From: Acidimicrobiaceae bacterium
Lineage (GTDB): Bacteria; Actinomycetota; Acidimicrobiia; Acidimicrobiales; Bog-793
DNA length: 39,581 nucleotides
Assembly (NCBI GenBank): GCA_003136185.1
Contig: PLDN01000172.1
Span: 63,652-103,232, forward strand
Reading direction: 5' to 3'
The position numbers and the translations under genes were made by a program. Below, one piece after another: positions 9,007 through 17,487 of the stretch. The notes beneath the pieces are model-generated. The model worked only from the letters and a program-made list of their open reading frames with translations, searched no databases and was not told the origin of the DNA. Numbering within the stretch: the first letter of the stretch is position 1; every line of letters begins with the position of its first letter.

Positions 9007-9567
9007 ATGGCCCCCGTGTCGGAAGAACTGGACCAGCCAGAGTCACCCGGTGGCCCGGAAAGCCACGGCCTGCAGACCGTCGCGGTACATGGCGACATCA
9101 CCCTCGAGGACGTCGACGTCGTGGTAAACGCCGCGAACTCCGGTCTGGCGGGCGGTGGCGGCGTCGATGGCGCCATCCACAGGGCGGCGGGCGCGGAGGA
9201 GCTGCGACAAGCCTGCCGGAAGCTCGGCGGTTGCGAGACGGGCGACGCCAAGCTGACCGAAGGCTTCAACCTGAGGGCCCGCTGGATAGCTCATGCGGTA
9301 GGCCCGGTCTGGCAGGGTGGCCGGAACGGCGAGCCGGATCTCCTCGCCTCGTGCTACCGCCGATGTCTCGAGCTCGCCGACGAGGTCAGCGCACGGTCCA
9401 TAGCGTTCCCGGCGATATCCACTGGCGCCTATGGCTTCCCCCGCGACAAGGCTGCGCTCATCGCCATCGCAACGCTTCGCAGCGCTAAGACGACAGTGCA
9501 GCTGGCAAGACTGGTCGCCTTCGACGACGAGACGTTTCGCCTCTACCTAGGATTGCTCTCACCATGA
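9007..9567 (+). CDS. macrodomain protein (ADP-ribose-binding or hydrolase)
   Basis: The protein has 186 residues. After about 25 disordered residues there is a single macro domain. GDITLEDVDVVVNAANSGL and GGGGVDGAIHRAAG form the ADP-ribose pocket, GDAKLTEGFNL and the IAHAVGPVW block follow, and AFPAISTGAYGFP binds the phosphates. This is the MacroD/YmdB-type arrangement, which removes ADP-ribose from proteins or deacetylates O-acetyl-ADP-ribose (family knowledge). The ATG at 9007 was chosen; GTG 9016 is an alternative and neither has a clear ribosome site. The stop overlaps the next start (ATGA), so it is co-transcribed with a GNAT gene. The LexA box upstream suggests induction by DNA damage. 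Confidence 0.92.
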   Translation: MAPVSEELDQPESPGGPESHGLQTVAVHGDITLEDVDVVVNAANSGLAGGGGVDGAIHRAAGAEELRQACRKLGGCETGDAKLTEGFNLRARWIAHAVGPVWQGGRNGEPDLLASCYRRCLELADEVSARSIAFPAISTGAYGFPRDKAALIAIATLRSAKTTVQLARLVAFDDETFRLYLGLLSP

Positions 9568-10199
9568 CCAGCCTTGCGTTCGAGATCAGTCCACTCGACA
9601 TATCCGACTCAGCCCAGCTGAACGACGCCGCCGCGGTATCTACTCGAGCCTTCCAGTTCGACCCGTTTTTCGTTCACCTGACGCCACGACCGCTCCTGCG
9701 GGCTAGAGGCCTCGGCATCTACTGGCGATCGACGCTCGCGTCGCTCGGCAAAGGCTCCGAGGTCTACGGGGCCCGCCAGCCCGACGGTCGACTGATAGGC
9801 GTGGCAGCCTGGGTCCGGCCCGGTGCCTTTCCGCTTCCCATTCCGGCTCAGCTCCGTCAGGGTGCAGGCGCGCTCTGGGCACTTTGGCCAGTGCCTCGTT
9901 CACTCGTCCAAGGGGGCAAGTACATCTTGGCGCTCGAAAAGGCCCATCCAAAGGACCCGGTCTGGTACCTCAATCTCCTTGTGGCTGATCCATCGGCGCA
10001 GCGCAGCGGAGTCGGCACCAAGCTGCAGGAGCTGGTGCTCGAGAGAGCAGACGAAGAAGGCGTACCGGCCTATCTCGAGACCCAGAACCCAGACAACCTG
10101 CCTTACTACCGGCGTTTCGGCTACGAACTCGTCCAGGAGCTCCACCCGGTCAAAGACGGCCCACCTCTGTGGACGCTCAGGCGGGAGCCGAAAGGCTGA
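9564..10199 (+). CDS. GNAT-family N-acetyltransferase (copy 3)
   Basis: The protein has 211 residues, starting at an ATG that overlaps the macrodomain stop by 4 bp. The acetyl-CoA loop is AQRSGVG at about 145-151. The shared subfamily blocks are AHPKDPVWYL before it and VPAYLETQNPDNLPYYRRFG after it. It forms a two-gene operon with the macrodomain protein. Since sirtuins and macrodomain proteins both concern acetyl and ADP-ribose marks, a functional link is possible, but the subfamily is also widespread as a lone gene. A hairpin terminator follows. Confidence 0.9.
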   Translation: MTSLAFEISPLDISDSAQLNDAAAVSTRAFQFDPFFVHLTPRPLLRARGLGIYWRSTLASLGKGSEVYGARQPDGRLIGVAAWVRPGAFPLPIPAQLRQGAGALWALWPVPRSLVQGGKYILALEKAHPKDPVWYLNLLVADPSAQRSGVGTKLQELVLERADEEGVPAYLETQNPDNLPYYRRFGYELVQELHPVKDGPPLWTLRREPKG

Positions 10200-10221
10200 G
10201 CTGGAGCTGGTGCTGAGCAGC

Positions 10222-10249
10222 CTGCGGCTCAGCGGGAGTTGAGCCGCAG
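10222..10249. terminator. bidirectional terminator between the GNAT gene and cinA
   Basis: Arms 10222-10231 and 10240-10249 (CTGCGGCTCA and its exact complement) flank an 8-nt loop. The left arm ends in the cinA stop codon itself. The hairpin serves two convergent transcripts. Confidence 0.7.
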
Positions 10250-11473
10250 CCGGAGAAGATTGAGAGCCGAGATCACCGTCATCTGGCGAACGCGCTCGCG
10301 ATCACCCGGTAGCCGGAGCTCGACACCTTCTGCATCCGAGCCTGGCAGGCAGATGCCTATGAAGACCGTGCCTGGAGGGTTGCCCTCTTGCTCCGCCGGA
10401 CCCGCCACCCCGGTCGTCGCGATTGCGACGTCAGTCTTCAGCAGGTCACGAGCGCCCTCGGCCATAGCAGCGGCAGCCGCGGCCGAGACCACCGGGCCTG
10501 CTGGCACCCCGAGGACCGACTCCTTCACGCTCGTGCCGTAGGCCACCACTGCGCCGGCGAACCACTCCGAGGCACCGGGGACCGAGACCACCCGGGACGC
10601 CATTAGCCCGCCGGTGAGCGACTCGGCCACCCCGAGCTTCCAACCCTTTTCCGTGAGGAGCTTTCCGACGGCTGTCTCCATCGTCTCGTCGTCGACGCCA
10701 AACACTGCGTCACCGAGGACGGCCCGCACGAGCTCCTCTTCAGCCCCGAGCGCCGACGCAGCGGCCCCCTCGGATGCCGCTTTCACGGTGAGGCGGACCT
10801 TGATCCCTTCGATCCCACTCGCGAGAAACGCAATCGTCGGCACCCCAGCCCCGCCGCCCGCGAGCGCGTCGATGCGCGGCTCGAGGAGCTCCGCCAACGT
10901 CGATTCCGCCAGTCCCCAGGTTCGCAGCGTCCGGCTGGAGATGACCGCCAGATCGCCCGCTCGCAGACGGAGGTCGGGCAGGATCGCTCGGTCCATCATC
11001 TCGTGCATCTCGTAGGGAACGCCGGGCATTGCATAGATCACCTTCTGGCCGACGGGACAGATCAGCCCCGGCGCTGTCCCGATGCGCTGCTCGATGACTG
11101 AGGCACCAACGGGCACCTCGGCTTGGCGGGAGTTGTTCGCCGCCATCGCCCGCCCCCGCGAGGCGAACATCGTCCGGATCCTCGCAACGATGTCCTCGTC
11201 GAGCACGAGCGGCACGTTCATCACCACGGCGATCGCCTCGCGCGTGATGTCGTCCTGGGTCGGGCCGAGGCCGCCGCACACTAGGACAGCATCCGAGCGG
11301 GCAAGCGCTGTCCTCATCGCAAGGACCATGCGTTCGAGGTTGTCACCGACCTTTGTCTGGAAGTGACAGTCGATGCCGGATCGGGCCAGTTGCTCGCCAA
11401 TCCAGCTCGAATTCGTGTCGACGATCTGCCCGAGCAACAACTCGGTCCCGACCGCGACGACCTCAGCTCGCAC
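10229..11473 (-). CDS. cinA: CinA-family protein (MoaB-like domain plus nicotinamide-nucleotide amidase-type domain)
   Basis: The protein has 414 residues, full CinA length. The N-terminal competence-damage (MoaB-like) domain starts with RAEVVAVGTELLLGQIVDTN and contains VLVCGGLGPTQDDITREA. The C-terminal CinA domain carries AESLTGGLMASRVVSVPGAS and GVAYGTS-like segments, ending with GVAGPAEQEGNPPGTVFIG. The family hydrolyses nicotinamide mononucleotide and ADP-ribose pyrophosphate bonds. The start is GTG 11473, which overlaps pgsA by 11 bp, so rimO, pgsA and cinA are translationally linked. In many actinobacteria this block leads directly to recA; here a divergent macrodomain-GNAT pair sits in between. 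Confidence 0.95.
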   Translation of the reverse strand: MRAEVVAVGTELLLGQIVDTNSSWIGEQLARSGIDCHFQTKVGDNLERMVLAMRTALARSDAVLVCGGLGPTQDDITREAIAVVMNVPLVLDEDIVARIRTMFASRGRAMAANNSRQAEVPVGASVIEQRIGTAPGLICPVGQKVIYAMPGVPYEMHEMMDRAILPDLRLRAGDLAVISSRTLRTWGLAESTLAELLEPRIDALAGGGAGVPTIAFLASGIEGIKVRLTVKAASEGAAASALGAEEELVRAVLGDAVFGVDDETMETAVGKLLTEKGWKLGVAESLTGGLMASRVVSVPGASEWFAGAVVAYGTSVKESVLGVPAGPVVSAAAAAAMAEGARDLLKTDVAIATTGVAGPAEQEGNPPGTVFIGICLPGSDAEGVELRLPGDRERVRQMTVISALNLLRLRLNSR

Positions 11474-12068
11474 CGGCGCGCGCCATCATCCGTCGCCCGT
11501 CGCGGGCGTATTCGAGACCGGTGTAGATCGTCAGCACGACGGCCACCCAGAGGAGGTCTCGCACGAACCCGACATGGTGCAGTCCGACCGGCGGGAGCAA
11601 GGCGAAAGCGACCGCGGCGTCTTGGAGGAGAGTCTTGAGTTTCGCGGCTTGTCGCGCCGGGATCGAGACGCCCCGGCGGCCTGCGAAGGCCCGGAAAACA
11701 CTCATCCCCAGCTCGCGCACTGCGATCAGCCCGACGGGGAGCCAGGCGACCTCTCCGATCCCTGCCAGGGCAGCGAGGACACCGAGGACGAGGAACTTAT
11801 CGGCAAGGGGGTCGAGGAACGCACCCGAACGAGTAGTCCCCATCTTTCGGGCTATCCAACCATCGACACCGTCACTGCCGGCACAGATGAACCAGAGCCA
11901 CGTCAGCAGCCAGGTCGACGGGCCGGTCGCCACGACGAGGAACACGAGTACCGGGGAGGCGAGGAGTCGCGCCATCGTCACGGCGTTGGCGGGCGTTGCC
12001 AGCGCCGACGGGCCGAACGTCCTTGCACTTACTGAGTCAGCGGCCGAAGACGGGGAAGGCGCGCTCAC
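11463..12068 (-). CDS. pgsA: CDP-alcohol phosphatidyltransferase, phosphatidylglycerophosphate synthase type
   Basis: The protein has 201 residues from GTG 12068, a start that overlaps the rimO stop by 4 bp; a longer open frame upstream only shadows rimO. The complete CDP-alcohol transferase motif is present: D66, D69, G70, A73, R74, G82, D86 and D90 in the pattern DxxDGxxAR..GxxxDxxxD. Several hydrophobic segments mark an integral membrane enzyme. It should transfer the phosphatidyl group from CDP-diacylglycerol to glycerol-3-phosphate, the first step to phosphatidylglycerol and cardiolipin. The head-group acceptor could differ (for example inositol phosphate), but the position between rimO and cinA is typical of pgsA. 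Confidence 0.92.
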   Translation of the reverse strand: MSAPSPSSAADSVSARTFGPSALATPANAVTMARLLASPVLVFLVVATGPSTWLLTWLWFICAGSDGVDGWIARKMGTTRSGAFLDPLADKFLVLGVLAALAGIGEVAWLPVGLIAVRELGMSVFRAFAGRRGVSIPARQAAKLKTLLQDAAVAFALLPPVGLHHVGFVRDLLWVAVVLTIYTGLEYARDGRRMMARAGAS

Positions 12069-13399
12069 TCGGCGACTACCTCTGCAATGAGGTCCGGGCC
12101 CTCCGACCCAATGCAGCGCGCTCTGACGAATGCGCCGCGCTCGTGCACCAATTCTGCCGGGAGACCGCGCAGTCGCACGACACCGTCGATCTCCGGCGCC
12201 TCGCGATACGAGCGCCCGGACTCGCTCGACTCGACCAGCACGGTCATCTCGGTCCCGACAATGTTGGCGCGCCTTCGCGTCGTAATGGCGTCCTGCAACT
12301 CCGAGCACTCGGCGAGCCGCTCGAGCGCGAGGCCTGGAGGCACCGACAACGACGGGTCGAGTCCTACCGCGAAGGTCCCGGCCTCCGGCGAGAACGTGAA
12401 GAGACCAGCCCAGTCGAGCTGTGCCTCCTCCAAGAAGCCAAGCAGCTCGTCCTGGTCCTCCTCGGTCTCGCCCGGGTACCCGAGGATGAAGGACGATCGA
12501 AGGACCGCGTCGGGTTCGAGTTGGCGGATGCGCCTGATGCGCTCGAGGAAGCGCTCGCGATTCCCCCACCGTCTCATCCGGCGAACGAGGGGCGCCGACA
12601 CGTGTTGCAGCGAGAGATCGAAGTAAGGGACCTCGGTCGACAGGATCGTGTCGATCAGCCGGTCGTTGAGCGAGGACGGGTAGAGGTAGAGCAGTCGCAC
12701 CCACCTCACGCGCTGTGCGACCTCGGACACGAGTTCGAGGATGCTGTCGGTCTGCGTGCGCGACTCAGACGATCGATCGCGACCGTACGAGGCGAGGTCC
12801 TGCGCGACAAGAACGATCTCGGAGGCATCGAGCGCGTCGACCTCGGCCAAGATGGAGGCGAGCTGGCGCGAGCGCTGGCGCCCACGGAACGACGGAATGG
12901 CACAGAACCCGCACCGGCGGTCGCAACCCTCGGCAACCTTGACGTACGCCCAAGGCGCCTGCGCCGGCGGGCGGGGCAACTCGAGCAGATCGAATGCCGG
13001 CACCGACTCGCGCGGACGGAAGGCGACCGGAGTGGAGCTATCCGAGGTGACGTCCATGCCGAAGCCGGCGACTACGTCGATCTCCGGCATGGCCTCGGCC
13101 AGCTCGGCTCCGCTGCGCTCAGCGAGGCAACCCGTGACAGCCAGCCGAGCGCCGGGGCGCCGGCTCTCGCTGAGCGCGAGGATTGTGTCAATCGACTCCT
13201 CCCTCGCCGGCTGGATGAAAGCGCAGGTGTTGACGACGATCAGGTCGGCTTCGTCAGGTCCGGACGCCTCGGCGTAACCCGACTCCGTCAAACGACCCGC
13301 AAGCTTGGCGGAGTCGACCTCGTTCTTCGGGCAACCGAGCGTGGTGATCCAATATGACCGCGCCGGCGGCGCGACAGACCCGCTGGACACCGGTGGCAC
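12065..13399 (-). CDS. rimO: RimO, ribosomal protein uS12 methylthiotransferase
   Basis: The protein has 444 residues, the usual length. Residues 15-125 are the UPF0004 domain with three cluster Cys (C23, C59, C91). The radical-SAM domain follows with CDRRCGFC (C159, C163, C166), and a C-terminal TRAM domain occupies about the last 70 residues. The sequence around the second cluster, AEGCDRRCGFCAIPSFRGRQ, is characteristic of RimO rather than MiaB. It adds a methylthio group to an aspartate of ribosomal protein S12. The start GTG 13399 has GGAGG about 13 nt upstream; GTG 13390 is an alternative. It is the first gene of the rimO-pgsA-cinA operon. Confidence 0.95.
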   Translation of the reverse strand: MPPVSSGSVAPPARSYWITTLGCPKNEVDSAKLAGRLTESGYAEASGPDEADLIVVNTCAFIQPAREESIDTILALSESRRPGARLAVTGCLAERSGAELAEAMPEIDVVAGFGMDVTSDSSTPVAFRPRESVPAFDLLELPRPPAQAPWAYVKVAEGCDRRCGFCAIPSFRGRQRSRQLASILAEVDALDASEIVLVAQDLASYGRDRSSESRTQTDSILELVSEVAQRVRWVRLLYLYPSSLNDRLIDTILSTEVPYFDLSLQHVSAPLVRRMRRWGNRERFLERIRRIRQLEPDAVLRSSFILGYPGETEEDQDELLGFLEEAQLDWAGLFTFSPEAGTFAVGLDPSLSVPPGLALERLAECSELQDAITTRRRANIVGTEMTVLVESSESGRSYREAPEIDGVVRLRGLPAELVHERGAFVRARCIGSEGPDLIAEVVAE

Positions 13400-13430
13400 T
13401 GGAGAAGGCTACCTCCGCCCCGGAACACGC

Positions 13431-13458
13431 AGGCCCGCTTGCGCGGCGTCGCGGGCCT
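13431..13458. terminator. hairpin between the racemase gene and rimO
   Basis: Arms 13431-13438 and 13451-13458 (AGGCCCGC / GCGGGCCT) flank a 12-nt loop, 10 nt after the racemase stop on the minus strand. It separates the racemase unit from rimO. Confidence 0.6.
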
Positions 13459-13467
13459 TCCCGGGCG

Positions 13468-14661
13468 TCAGAACGCGCGAACCACGCCCGCAGAGATGAG
13501 CTCCTCGATGCTCGCCCCGCCGACGCCCCACTCCGCCAGAGCCTGGGCCCCATTCTCGCCTGGCCTGCACGGCGGAGATCCGATTTCCGCAGGCGTCGCC
13601 GAGAAACGAGGCGCCGGTGACGGCTGCGTCACCCCGCCCACGGACGTGAAGGCCTGCCTGGCGACGTTGTGCGGATACTCGGCCGCCTCTGCCATCGAGA
13701 GCACCGGCGCGAGGCAGGCGTCTCCGCCCTCGGTGTCTGCCAAGGCGACCCACTCGTCTCTGGTCTTCTGACGGAAGACGCCTGCGTACAGCTCCTTCAG
13801 CCGTGGCCACTCGGCCCGGTCCATCTGCGGTGGAAGGTCGGCCTGAGACAGGCCCATCACCCGGCAGAGCGCGGCATAGAACTGAGGCTCGAGAGCCCCG
13901 ACAGCTACGTGGCCGCCGTCTGAGCACTCGTACACCTCGTAATAGGGCGCGCCGGAGTCGAGCAGGTTCGTTCCGCGCTCGTCCTGCCAAACGCCGATTG
14001 CGCGGAACGACCACATCATCGAGAACAGCAGCGCTGAGCCGTCCACCATGGCGGCATCGACGACCTGGCCCTCGCCGGTGCGAGCCGCACTGAAGAGCGC
14101 AGCGGCCACGCCGAGGGCGAGAAGCATTCCGCCTCCCCCGAAGTCACCGACGAGGTTGCACGGAAACACAGGAGGTTCGCCTGCGCGACCGAGAGCGCCG
14201 AGGACTCCGGCGATCGAGATGTAGTCGATGTCGTGGCCGGCGTAGTCGGCGAGCGGTCCCTCCTGGCCCCAACCTGTCATGCGGCCGTAGACCAGCCGTC
14301 GGTTGCGCGCCAGGCACTCGTTTGGACCGAGTCCCAGGCGCTCGGTCACCCCGGGCCGGAAACCCTCGATGAGCACGTCAGCTTGCTCTGCGAGGCTGAG
14401 CACGAGCTCGGTGCCGCGAGTGTCTTTCAAGTCGACACCGACCGACCGCTTCCCCCTCTGGAGGACGTCCCACGCGAGCCCCTCGGGCAACGAGTCTTGA
14501 ACGGCTGAGCTCCGCTCGATCCGGATGACATCAGCCCCCAGGTCGGCCAACACCATTCCCGCGAAGGGACATGGCCCTATCCCTGCCAGCTCGATCACCT
14601 TCACAGATGCGAGCGGTCCGCTCCTCGGAGACGGTGAGCTCACTTCTCGGTTCTCACTCAC
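13468..14661 (-). CDS. alpha-methylacyl-CoA racemase (CaiB/BaiF CoA-transferase family III)
   Basis: The protein has 397 residues from GTG 14661, which overlaps the stop of the upstream hydrolase (GTGA). The family start VKVIELAGIGPCPFAGMVLA and ADVIRIER are clear. GHDIDYISIAG with H143, and LVGDFGGGG with D173, are spaced 30 residues apart like the His and Asp acid/base pair of alpha-methylacyl-CoA racemase. The block YYEVYECSDGGHVAVGALEP follows. It should interconvert the 2R and 2S methyl-branched acyl-CoA epimers, needed for beta-oxidation of branched or sterol-derived acids. The operon partner is an alpha/beta hydrolase. A CoA transferase function is less likely because the racemase residues are in place. 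Confidence 0.92.
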   Translation of the reverse strand: MSENREVSSPSPRSGPLASVKVIELAGIGPCPFAGMVLADLGADVIRIERSSAVQDSLPEGLAWDVLQRGKRSVGVDLKDTRGTELVLSLAEQADVLIEGFRPGVTERLGLGPNECLARNRRLVYGRMTGWGQEGPLADYAGHDIDYISIAGVLGALGRAGEPPVFPCNLVGDFGGGGMLLALGVAAALFSAARTGEGQVVDAAMVDGSALLFSMMWSFRAIGVWQDERGTNLLDSGAPYYEVYECSDGGHVAVGALEPQFYAALCRVMGLSQADLPPQMDRAEWPRLKELYAGVFRQKTRDEWVALADTEGGDACLAPVLSMAEAAEYPHNVARQAFTSVGGVTQPSPAPRFSATPAEIGSPPCRPGENGAQALAEWGVGGASIEELISAGVVRAF

Positions 14662-15545
14662 GGTTTGCCGCCACTCGTGGCCGCCCTCGTGTTCGCGACG
14701 ATCTCGCCGATTATCTGGTCCCACAGCTCGAGCGGCGCGTTGTGCCCCATCCCCTCGATGATCACGAGCGAGGCGCCCGGGATGGCGGCTGCCGTCGCCT
14801 TCCCACCGCTCACGTTCACGAGTGGATCGCTGTCACCGTGGATGACGACAGTCGGTAAAGCGACCGACCCGAGGGCGTCTGTCCTATCCGGCGAGGCGAA
14901 GATCGCGCCCATCTGGCGGACGACTCCCGAGGGGTCGTGCGACCTGTCCCAGGCAAGGCCCGCCAGGCCTCGCTCGCGGTCGGGATTCAACGGGTACCCG
15001 GGCGACCCGATTACCTTCCAGATCTCGACGGCCTCGTCGAGAGCCTCGGCACGAGTCTGCGGTGCCGGGCGCATGAGAGACATGGCTGCGGCGTCGCTCG
15101 GTTGGCCGATGCCCGGAGCGCCGGTGCTCGACATGATCGAGCACAGAGTTAGCACCTTGCCGGGATGGTCGATGACGAGCTGCTGCGCGATCATCCCGCC
15201 CATCGAGACACCGACGACGTGACAAGCAGAGATACCGATGGCATCGAGAAGACCCGCCGCGTCGGTCGCCATCTCGCTCAGGTGGTAGGTCACGTTCGTA
15301 TCCCCGCCCTGGAGGAGGGCCATCAGATCAGGGACTCCTGCTTCGGACAGATGAGTAGATAGACCGACGTCCCGGTTGTCGTAAGCGATCACGTAGTAAC
15401 CCTCCGAGACGAACCGCTCGAACCACTCCTCGCTCCAGCCGACGAGCTGCATTCCGAGTCCTGCAATCAACAGCAGAGGTGGCTCGGAGCCGTTGCCGAA
15501 CGTCTCGTAGTGGATCTCGATCCCGTTCACAGGCACGCGTGGCAT
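14658..15545 (-). CDS. alpha/beta hydrolase (RdmC/aclacinomycin esterase-like)
   Basis: The protein has 295 residues. Canonical parts are present: the oxyanion region LLLIAGLGMQ, the YDNRDVGLST loop, the nucleophile elbow GVSMGG with S114, the acid HGDSDPLV and the His in EGMGHNAP. No signal peptide is seen. The loop DNRDVGLS is common in esterases of the RdmC type. The substrate is unknown; pairing with an acyl-CoA racemase by overlapping codons suggests it handles an ester or thioester in lipid or sterol breakdown, which is inference. It starts 73 bp from, and divergent to, galactokinase. Confidence 0.88.
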   Translation of the reverse strand: MPRVPVNGIEIHYETFGNGSEPPLLLIAGLGMQLVGWSEEWFERFVSEGYYVIAYDNRDVGLSTHLSEAGVPDLMALLQGGDTNVTYHLSEMATDAAGLLDAIGISACHVVGVSMGGMIAQQLVIDHPGKVLTLCSIMSSTGAPGIGQPSDAAAMSLMRPAPQTRAEALDEAVEIWKVIGSPGYPLNPDRERGLAGLAWDRSHDPSGVVRQMGAIFASPDRTDALGSVALPTVVIHGDSDPLVNVSGGKATAAAIPGASLVIIEGMGHNAPLELWDQIIGEIVANTRAATSGGKP

Positions 15546-15593
15546 ACCAGCATGCTTCCCCGCCCTGGCAGTCTGCGCAACCCGAATCGGACC

Positions 15594-15621
15594 TAGACTT
15601 CCATGTCAGGACTGTGACGTG
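15594..15621 (+). promoter_or_regulatory. promoter and ribosome site of the galactokinase gene
   Basis: TAGACT (15594-15599) is a TANNNT -10 box. An AGGA at 15608-15611 stands 7 nt before GTG 15619 and supports that start, giving a leader of about 12 nt. Confidence 0.4.
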
Positions 15622-16674
15622 AACGAGGAAGACCTGGGCCCGCTGGAACCGATCGTGGCGTTCGCGCCCGGGCGGGTCAACCTGATAGGTGATCACACCG
15701 ACTACACCGGTGGTCTCGCTATGCCCGTCGCCGTCCAGCTCGGCACCGAGATCACCTACCTACCCGAACCCACCTCGACGATCGTGGAGCTGAGCTCGTC
15801 GGTCGAGGATGAGCCCGCCCGGGTCCCTGTCTCGATGCCCGAAGATCCCTTCGAGGTGGCGATGTTGTTCCCGGAGTGGGCGCGATACGCCGCCGGGGTG
15901 GTGGCCGCGACTCGTCCAGCGTGGGGTGGCAAGGGCAACATCGTCTCCGATCTTCCAATCGCGGCAGGGCTCTCCTCGAGCGCATCACTCGAGCTGGCGA
16001 TCGCGCTCGCGCTCGGATACGAGGGCAGCGCAGCAGGGCTCGCTCGTCTCGGCCAACGGGCCGAACACGTCGCGCGGGGCGTCCCGACTGGGATACTCGA
16101 TCAGATCTCGATTGCGTCAGCCCGGGAGGGCTACGCCATGATGCTCGACTGCAACAGCTTGGCGATTCGGCACATCGCGGTCCCGAGTGACATCGAGATC
16201 GTCGTAGTCCATTGCGGAGTGAGCCGAAGTGTCGCCGCGAGTGCCTACGCCGAGCGCCAGCAGCAGTGCATCGTCGCCGAGCGCGAGATCGGCCCATTGC
16301 GCTCAAGCGCGCCATGGGAGGTCGACGTGATTCGGGATCGGGTCGTGCGCCGACGCGCGCGGCATGTCGTGAGCGAGAACGCCAGGGTCCGGGCCTTCGC
16401 CGGCGCGTTCGATCACCGTGACGTCCGGCGCGCCGGCGAGCTGATGAACGACAGCCACCGCAGCCTTGCAATGGACTTCGAGGTGTCGATACGCGAACTG
16501 GACGATCTCGTGAGCTGGCTGCAGGGCCTGGACGGCGTGCTCGGAGCCCGTTTGACGGGCGCTGGTTTTGGCGGTTGTGCCGTCGCCCTCAGCCGACCGG
16601 GAGTGCTCCGCAAGCAAATGCGGAACCGCAAGTACTGGGTCGTCTGGGCGAGCGAGGGAGCGCACCTGCGCTGA
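15619..16674 (+). CDS. galK: galactokinase (GHMP kinase)
   Basis: The protein has 351 residues, slightly short for the family (about 380). The galactokinase signature GRVNLIGDHTDYTGG is at 18-32. The ATP-binding GHMP motif LPIAAGLSSSAS is at 112-123. The catalytic Asp lies in GILDQISIASA and motif 3 is LTGAGFGGCAVAL near the C-terminus. It should phosphorylate galactose at C1 (Leloir pathway). No galT or galE is nearby, so the sugar specificity rests on the signature alone; a related sugar kinase is possible. It is convergent with the PH-domain gene. Confidence 0.9.
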   Translation: MNEEDLGPLEPIVAFAPGRVNLIGDHTDYTGGLAMPVAVQLGTEITYLPEPTSTIVELSSSVEDEPARVPVSMPEDPFEVAMLFPEWARYAAGVVAATRPAWGGKGNIVSDLPIAAGLSSSASLELAIALALGYEGSAAGLARLGQRAEHVARGVPTGILDQISIASAREGYAMMLDCNSLAIRHIAVPSDIEIVVVHCGVSRSVAASAYAERQQQCIVAEREIGPLRSSAPWEVDVIRDRVVRRRARHVVSENARVRAFAGAFDHRDVRRAGELMNDSHRSLAMDFEVSIRELDDLVSWLQGLDGVLGARLTGAGFGGCAVALSRPGVLRKQMRNRKYWVVWASEGAHLR

Positions 16675-16701
16675 GCAAAGCCCGTCTAGAGAACAGCGGT
16701 C

Positions 16702-17463
16702 TCAGGCCAACCCCAGCAGCTGCTTGCGCTTGCGATCGAATTCGTCGTCGGTGAGCACACCCGCCTCGTGCAAGCGCTCGAGGTCCCGCAACTGCTCGCC
16801 CAACACGCCCCCGAGTCCAGCCGATGAGACTTCTCTCGGCGCAACCGGTGCGAGGGAATCGGTCTTCTCTGGCGGCTCTGCGTACGACGGTGAGAACGGC
16901 TGTGCGGGCGCAGCGGGTGCGGGTGCGGGCATCGGCGCTGGCATAGGCGCCTGCTGGGCTACAGCGGCGGCTCTCCTCCAGCCGTCTCGGTCCCCCGTGA
17001 TGAGCTGATTGATAAGTGACTGCAGCTCGGCTGGGTGCCGAACGTCGGGGAAGGGCTCCTGACCACTCTTGCCGGCAGACTCAATCGTGAGGCTGCCGGC
17101 ACCCACCAGGCGCTCGATGAACGACTGGTGATAGGTGACGTCCTGCACCCGGTCGAGCGGGATCTCACGGCCGGTGCGGCGAACGATGCCCCACCTGTAG
17201 ACCACCCTCGTGGTGGTGATGACGAGCAAGCGGGCTCTCCATGACACGAGTTGACTTACCAGCCAGAGCACCGCGAGTACAGCAATCGCAGCGAAGATGT
17301 AGCCCACGACCGTGGGTTCGGATCCCCACAGCAGCGTGACGGCCACCCATCCTCCGACGATGACGAGTGCAATGGCTACAGGCCGGACGAGGATCGACCA
17401 GTTGGGATGGGCCTCGACGACGACCTCCTCGCCAGGAGTGAGGAGCTTGCGGGGGAACGGCAC
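16702..17463 (-). CDS. bPH2 (DUF304) membrane protein with SHOCT tail
   Basis: The protein has 253 residues. Two membrane helices are at about 26-46 and 50-70. The bacterial PH domain (YdbS/DUF304 type) follows, with ITTTRVVYRWGIVRRTGREIPLDRVQDV at the expected place (about 82-109). A Pro/Ala-rich linker (about 170-195) leads to a C-terminal SHOCT helix pair ending LHEAGVLTDDEFDRKRKQLL. Such proteins are small membrane factors of unknown role. It starts 24 bp after the D-Ala-D-Ala-ligase-like gene and is likely the last gene of that minus-strand operon, so an envelope role is plausible. Confidence 0.88.
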   Translation of the reverse strand: MPFPRKLLTPGEEVVVEAHPNWSILVRPVAIALVIVGGWVAVTLLWGSEPTVVGYIFAAIAVLAVLWLVSQLVSWRARLLVITTTRVVYRWGIVRRTGREIPLDRVQDVTYHQSFIERLVGAGSLTIESAGKSGQEPFPDVRHPAELQSLINQLITGDRDGWRRAAAVAQQAPMPAPMPAPAPAAPAQPFSPSYAEPPEKTDSLAPVAPREVSSAGLGGVLGEQLRDLERLHEAGVLTDDEFDRKRKQLLGLA

Positions 17464-17487
17464 GATCAGTCCACTTCCTGCGCAGCC

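Noticed and set aside
12069-12704. Long in-frame extension of pgsA upstream of GTG 12068
   Set aside because: It is antisense-free but lies entirely within rimO on the same strand in another frame, is Arg-rich, and lacks PgsA homology. The overlapping GTGA start explains the gene.
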